Assembly: GCF_051020985.1 (NCBI RefSeq) | Contig: NW_027475138.1 | Span: 1,922,001-1,986,000, forward strand | Origin: Nomia melanderi | Taxonomy: Eukaryota; Arthropoda; Insecta; Hymenoptera; Halictidae | Length of the DNA stretch: 64,000 nucleotides | Direction: 5' to 3' | Shown here: positions 62,077 through 64,000 of the stretch, piece after piece | Layout of the letters: each line of letters begins with the position of its first letter | Numbering within the stretch: position 1 is the first letter of the stretch | Notes under the pieces: generated by a model | Database searches by the model: none | Told to the model about the DNA's origin: nothing | What the model saw: only the letters and a program-made list of their open reading frames with translations | Translations under genes and position numbers: made by a program

Positions 62077-64000
62077 TTATATATCTGGTGATATATCGGG
62101 TGCCATTAGAGATAGCTCGATAAATCAAAGTGCATTGTCTGCAGGAGGCCCTGACGCATGAACCTGTGCAGCGGGAACGACCTCGGACCACCAGGGGCCG
62201 ATAAAACCACCGTCTCATGGGGCCGGACACTCAGGGTCAGGGGAAAATCCAATATATATCTGGTGATATCTCGGGTGCTATTAGAGATAGCGCAATAAAC
62301 CAAAGTGAATTATCTGCAGGAGGCGCTGGCGCATGAATCTGTGCAGCGGGAACGTCCTCGGACCTCCAGGGGCCGAGACAACCACAGTCTCATGGGGCCG
62401 GACACTCAGGGTCAGGGGAAAATCCAATATATATCTGGTGATATCTCGGGTGCTATTACAGATAGCGCAATAAATCAAAGTGCATTGTCTGTAGGAGGCC
62501 CTGGCGCATGAATCTGTGCAGCGGGAACGACCTCTGACCACAAGAGGCCGAGAAAACCACCGTCTCAAGGGGCCGGACACTCAGGGTCCAGGAAAAATCC
62601 AATATATATCTGGTGATATATCGGGTGCCATTAGATATAGCTCGATAAATCAAAGTGCATTGTCTGCAGGAGGCCCTGACGCATGAACCTGTGCAGCGGG
62701 AACGACCTCGGACCACCAGGGGCCGATAAAACCACCGTCTCATGGGGCCGGACACTCAGGGTCAGGGGAAAATCCAATATATATCTGGTGATATATCGGG
62801 TGCCATTAGAGATAGCTCGATAAATCAAAGTGCATTGTCTGCAGGAGGCCCTGACGCATGAACCTGTGCAGCGGGAACGACCTCGGACCACCAGGGGCCG
62901 ATAAAACCACCGTCTCATGGGGCCGGACACTCAGGGTCAGGGGAAAATCCAATATATATCTGGTGATATCTCGGGTGCTATTAGAGATAGCGCAATAAAC
63001 CAAAGTGAATTATCTGCAGGAGGCGCTGGCGCATGAATCTGTGCAGCGGGAACGTCCTCGGACCTCCAGGGGCCGAGACAACCACAGTCTCATGGGGCCG
63101 GACACTCAGGGTCAGGGGAAAATCCAATATATATCTGGTGATATCTCGGGTGCTATTACAGATAGCGCAATAAATCAAAGTGCATTGTCTGTAGGAGGCC
63201 CTGGCGCATGAATCTGTGCAGCGGGAACGACCTCTGACCACAAGAGGCCGAGAAAACCACCGTCTCAAGGGGCCGGACACTCAGGGTCCAGGAAAAATCC
63301 AATATATATCTGGTGATATATCGGGTGCCATTAGAGATAGCTCGATAAATCAAAGTGCATTGTCTGCAGGAGGCCCTGACGCATGAACCTGTGCAGCGGG
63401 AACGACCTCGGACCACCAGGGGCCGATAAAACCACCGTCTCATGGGGCCGGACACTCAGGGTCAGGGGAAAATCCAATATATATCTGGTGATATATCGGG
63501 TGCCATTAGAGATAGCTCGATAAATCAAAGTGCATTGTCTGCAGGAGGCCCTGACGCATGAACCTGTGCAGCGGGAACGACCTCGGACCACCAGGGGCCG
63601 ATAAAACCACCGTCTCATGGGGCCGGACACTCAGGGTCAGGGGAAAATCCAATATATATCTGGTGATATCTCGGGTGCTATTAGAGATAGCGCAATAAAC
63701 CAAAGTGAATTATCTGCAGGAGGCGCTGGCGCATGAATCTGTGCAGCGGGAACGTCCTCGGACCTCCAGGGGCCGAGACAACCACAGTCTCATGGGGCCG
63801 GACACTCAGGGTCAGGGGAAAATCCAATATATATCTGGTGATATCTCGGGTGCTATTACAGATAGCGCAATAAATCAAAGTGCATTGTCTGTAGGAGGCC
63901 CTGGCGCATGAATCTGTGCAGCGGGAACGACCTCTGACCACAAGAGGCCGAGAAAACCACCGTCTCAAGGGGCCGGACACTCAGGGTCCAGGAAAAATCC
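62077..64000 (+). repeat. 4-monomer higher-order repeat (700 bp), 2.75 copies to the window edge
   Basis: 62,077-62,776, 62,777-63,476 and 63,477-64,000 (cut by the window) repeat at 700 bp. I could find one difference (TTAGATATAG near 62,634 versus TTAGAGATAG near 63,334). The unit holds two GATATATCGGGTGCCATTAG/GATAGCTCGATAAATC monomers, one B monomer with GGAGGCGCTGG, and one monomer with CCACAAGAGG and CGTCTCAAGGGG. Some units lack the EcoRV site. It probably continues beyond the window. Confidence 0.9.

Larger units (their letters stand above)
1..64000 (+). repeat. 175-bp satellite DNA array, about 366 head-to-tail monomers
   Basis: The same 175-bp unit recurs without interruption across the whole window: AAGTGCATTG at 1 is followed by its equivalent at 176, 351 and so on, with only rare 1-2 bp length changes. 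All monomers lie in the same orientation; I found no inverted copy and no interrupting element. The unit length is close to a nucleosome repeat, as in many plant and animal centromeric satellites (established knowledge); a centromeric or pericentromeric location is inference. Every stretch without a gene is therefore satellite. The monomer was not recognised as a named family, and neither array edge is present. Confidence 0.98.

Noticed and set aside
56510..62282. Transposon or other insertion creating the D-type patch
   Set aside because: The patch replaces sequence of equal length, has no terminal repeats or target duplications, and the 175-bp period is unbroken.
154..63980. Hundreds of open frames of 65-123 codons on the minus strand, all with nearly the same translation, and 68-codon frames on the plus strand
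   Set aside because: They recur every 175 bp in phase with the satellite. Because 175 is not a multiple of 3, each frame runs into a stop after one to two monomers. Longer frames (114 and 123 codons) arise only where a 1-bp length change shifts the frame. There is no conserved start context, domain or codon pattern. They are shadows of the repeat, not genes.
1..64000. CRISPR array
   Set aside because: The unit is 175 bp and fully contiguous with no unique spacers; repeat and spacer cannot be separated and no cas genes are present.
1..64000. Alpha satellite or another well-known centromeric family
   Set aside because: The length is similar to alpha satellite (171 bp), but the GC-rich sequence, the high CpG content and the absence of a CENP-B box do not fit it. 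I could not match it to any plant or animal family from memory, so no name is given.
1..64000. SINE or tRNA-derived repeat
   Set aside because: No recognisable RNA polymerase III A or B box, no poly-A tail and no target-site duplications; units abut directly.
1..64000. Ribosomal spacer or bacterial repeat locus
   Set aside because: No rRNA segment, promoter-like unit or coding sequence occurs anywhere between repeats, and the length and homogenisation pattern are those of eukaryotic satellite DNA.
1..64000. An undescribed gene system hidden in the array
   Set aside because: I looked on both strands for stretches that break the 175-bp pattern. The only deviations are 1-2 bp indels and the D-type patch, so there is no room for a separate functional locus.

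Overview
The whole 64,000-base window is a single tandem array of one satellite DNA family. The monomer is 175 bp, close to one nucleosome repeat. About 366 monomers run head to tail in one orientation from the first base to the last. I see no unique sequence, no credible gene, no RNA gene and no transposon, and neither edge of the array lies inside the window, so the true array is longer than 64 kb. A long, uninterrupted, nucleosome-sized satellite of this kind points to a eukaryotic centromeric or pericentromeric (or other constitutive heterochromatin) block. I do not recognise the monomer and cannot name the organism.

Monomer anatomy (phase starting at AAGTGCATTG): a GC-rich part (about positions 11-120, about 63% GC) and an AT-rich part (about 121-175 plus 1-10, about 37% GC), overall about 53% GC, with 8-9 CpG sites. 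Each typical monomer holds three short dyads: CTCGG/CCGAG (55-75), ATATC/GATAT (129-142) and GCTAT/ATAGC (150-164). It also has an EcoRV site (138-143). Two main subtypes occur. Type A reads GTGCATTGTCTGTAGG. Type B reads GTGAATTATCTGCAGG and gains a PstI site. A third, rarer type (D, eight monomers) carries a strongly diverged patch of about 48 bp with no net length change.

Layout: 0-3 kb, divergent monomers with D types, partly repeated at a 12-monomer lag. 3.4-11.7 kb, a mosaic of copies at lags of 6, 10, 12, 15 and 19 monomers. 11.5-16 kb, segments shared with 3.4 kb and 21.6 kb. 16.06-21.66 kb, two tandem copies of a 16-monomer (2,800 bp) unit. 21.6-24.3 kb, a displaced copy of the 11.5-13.0 kb segment. 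24.7-31.4 kb, 18-, 12- and 6-monomer lags. 31.4-35.6 kb, an 8-mer and then a 5-mer tandem duplication. 34.7-45.8 kb, four copies of a segment marked by a 176-bp monomer, with a 6-mer duplication at 42.1-44.4 kb. 46.5-52.8 kb, 14-mer and 13-mer copies. 52.8-56.8 kb, mostly unordered monomers. 56.85-60.0 kb, a tandem 9-mer (1,575 bp). 60.0-62.1 kb, short pieces copied from nearby. 62.08 kb to the end, a nearly perfect 4-mer (700 bp) still in progress at the edge.

There are no genes to work together. What the window records is how a satellite evolves: repeated local unequal exchange and conversion with no single fixed higher-order unit. Boundaries of duplicated segments were found by eye from diagnostic variants and are good to roughly 10-40 bp. 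No alignment or database search was run.
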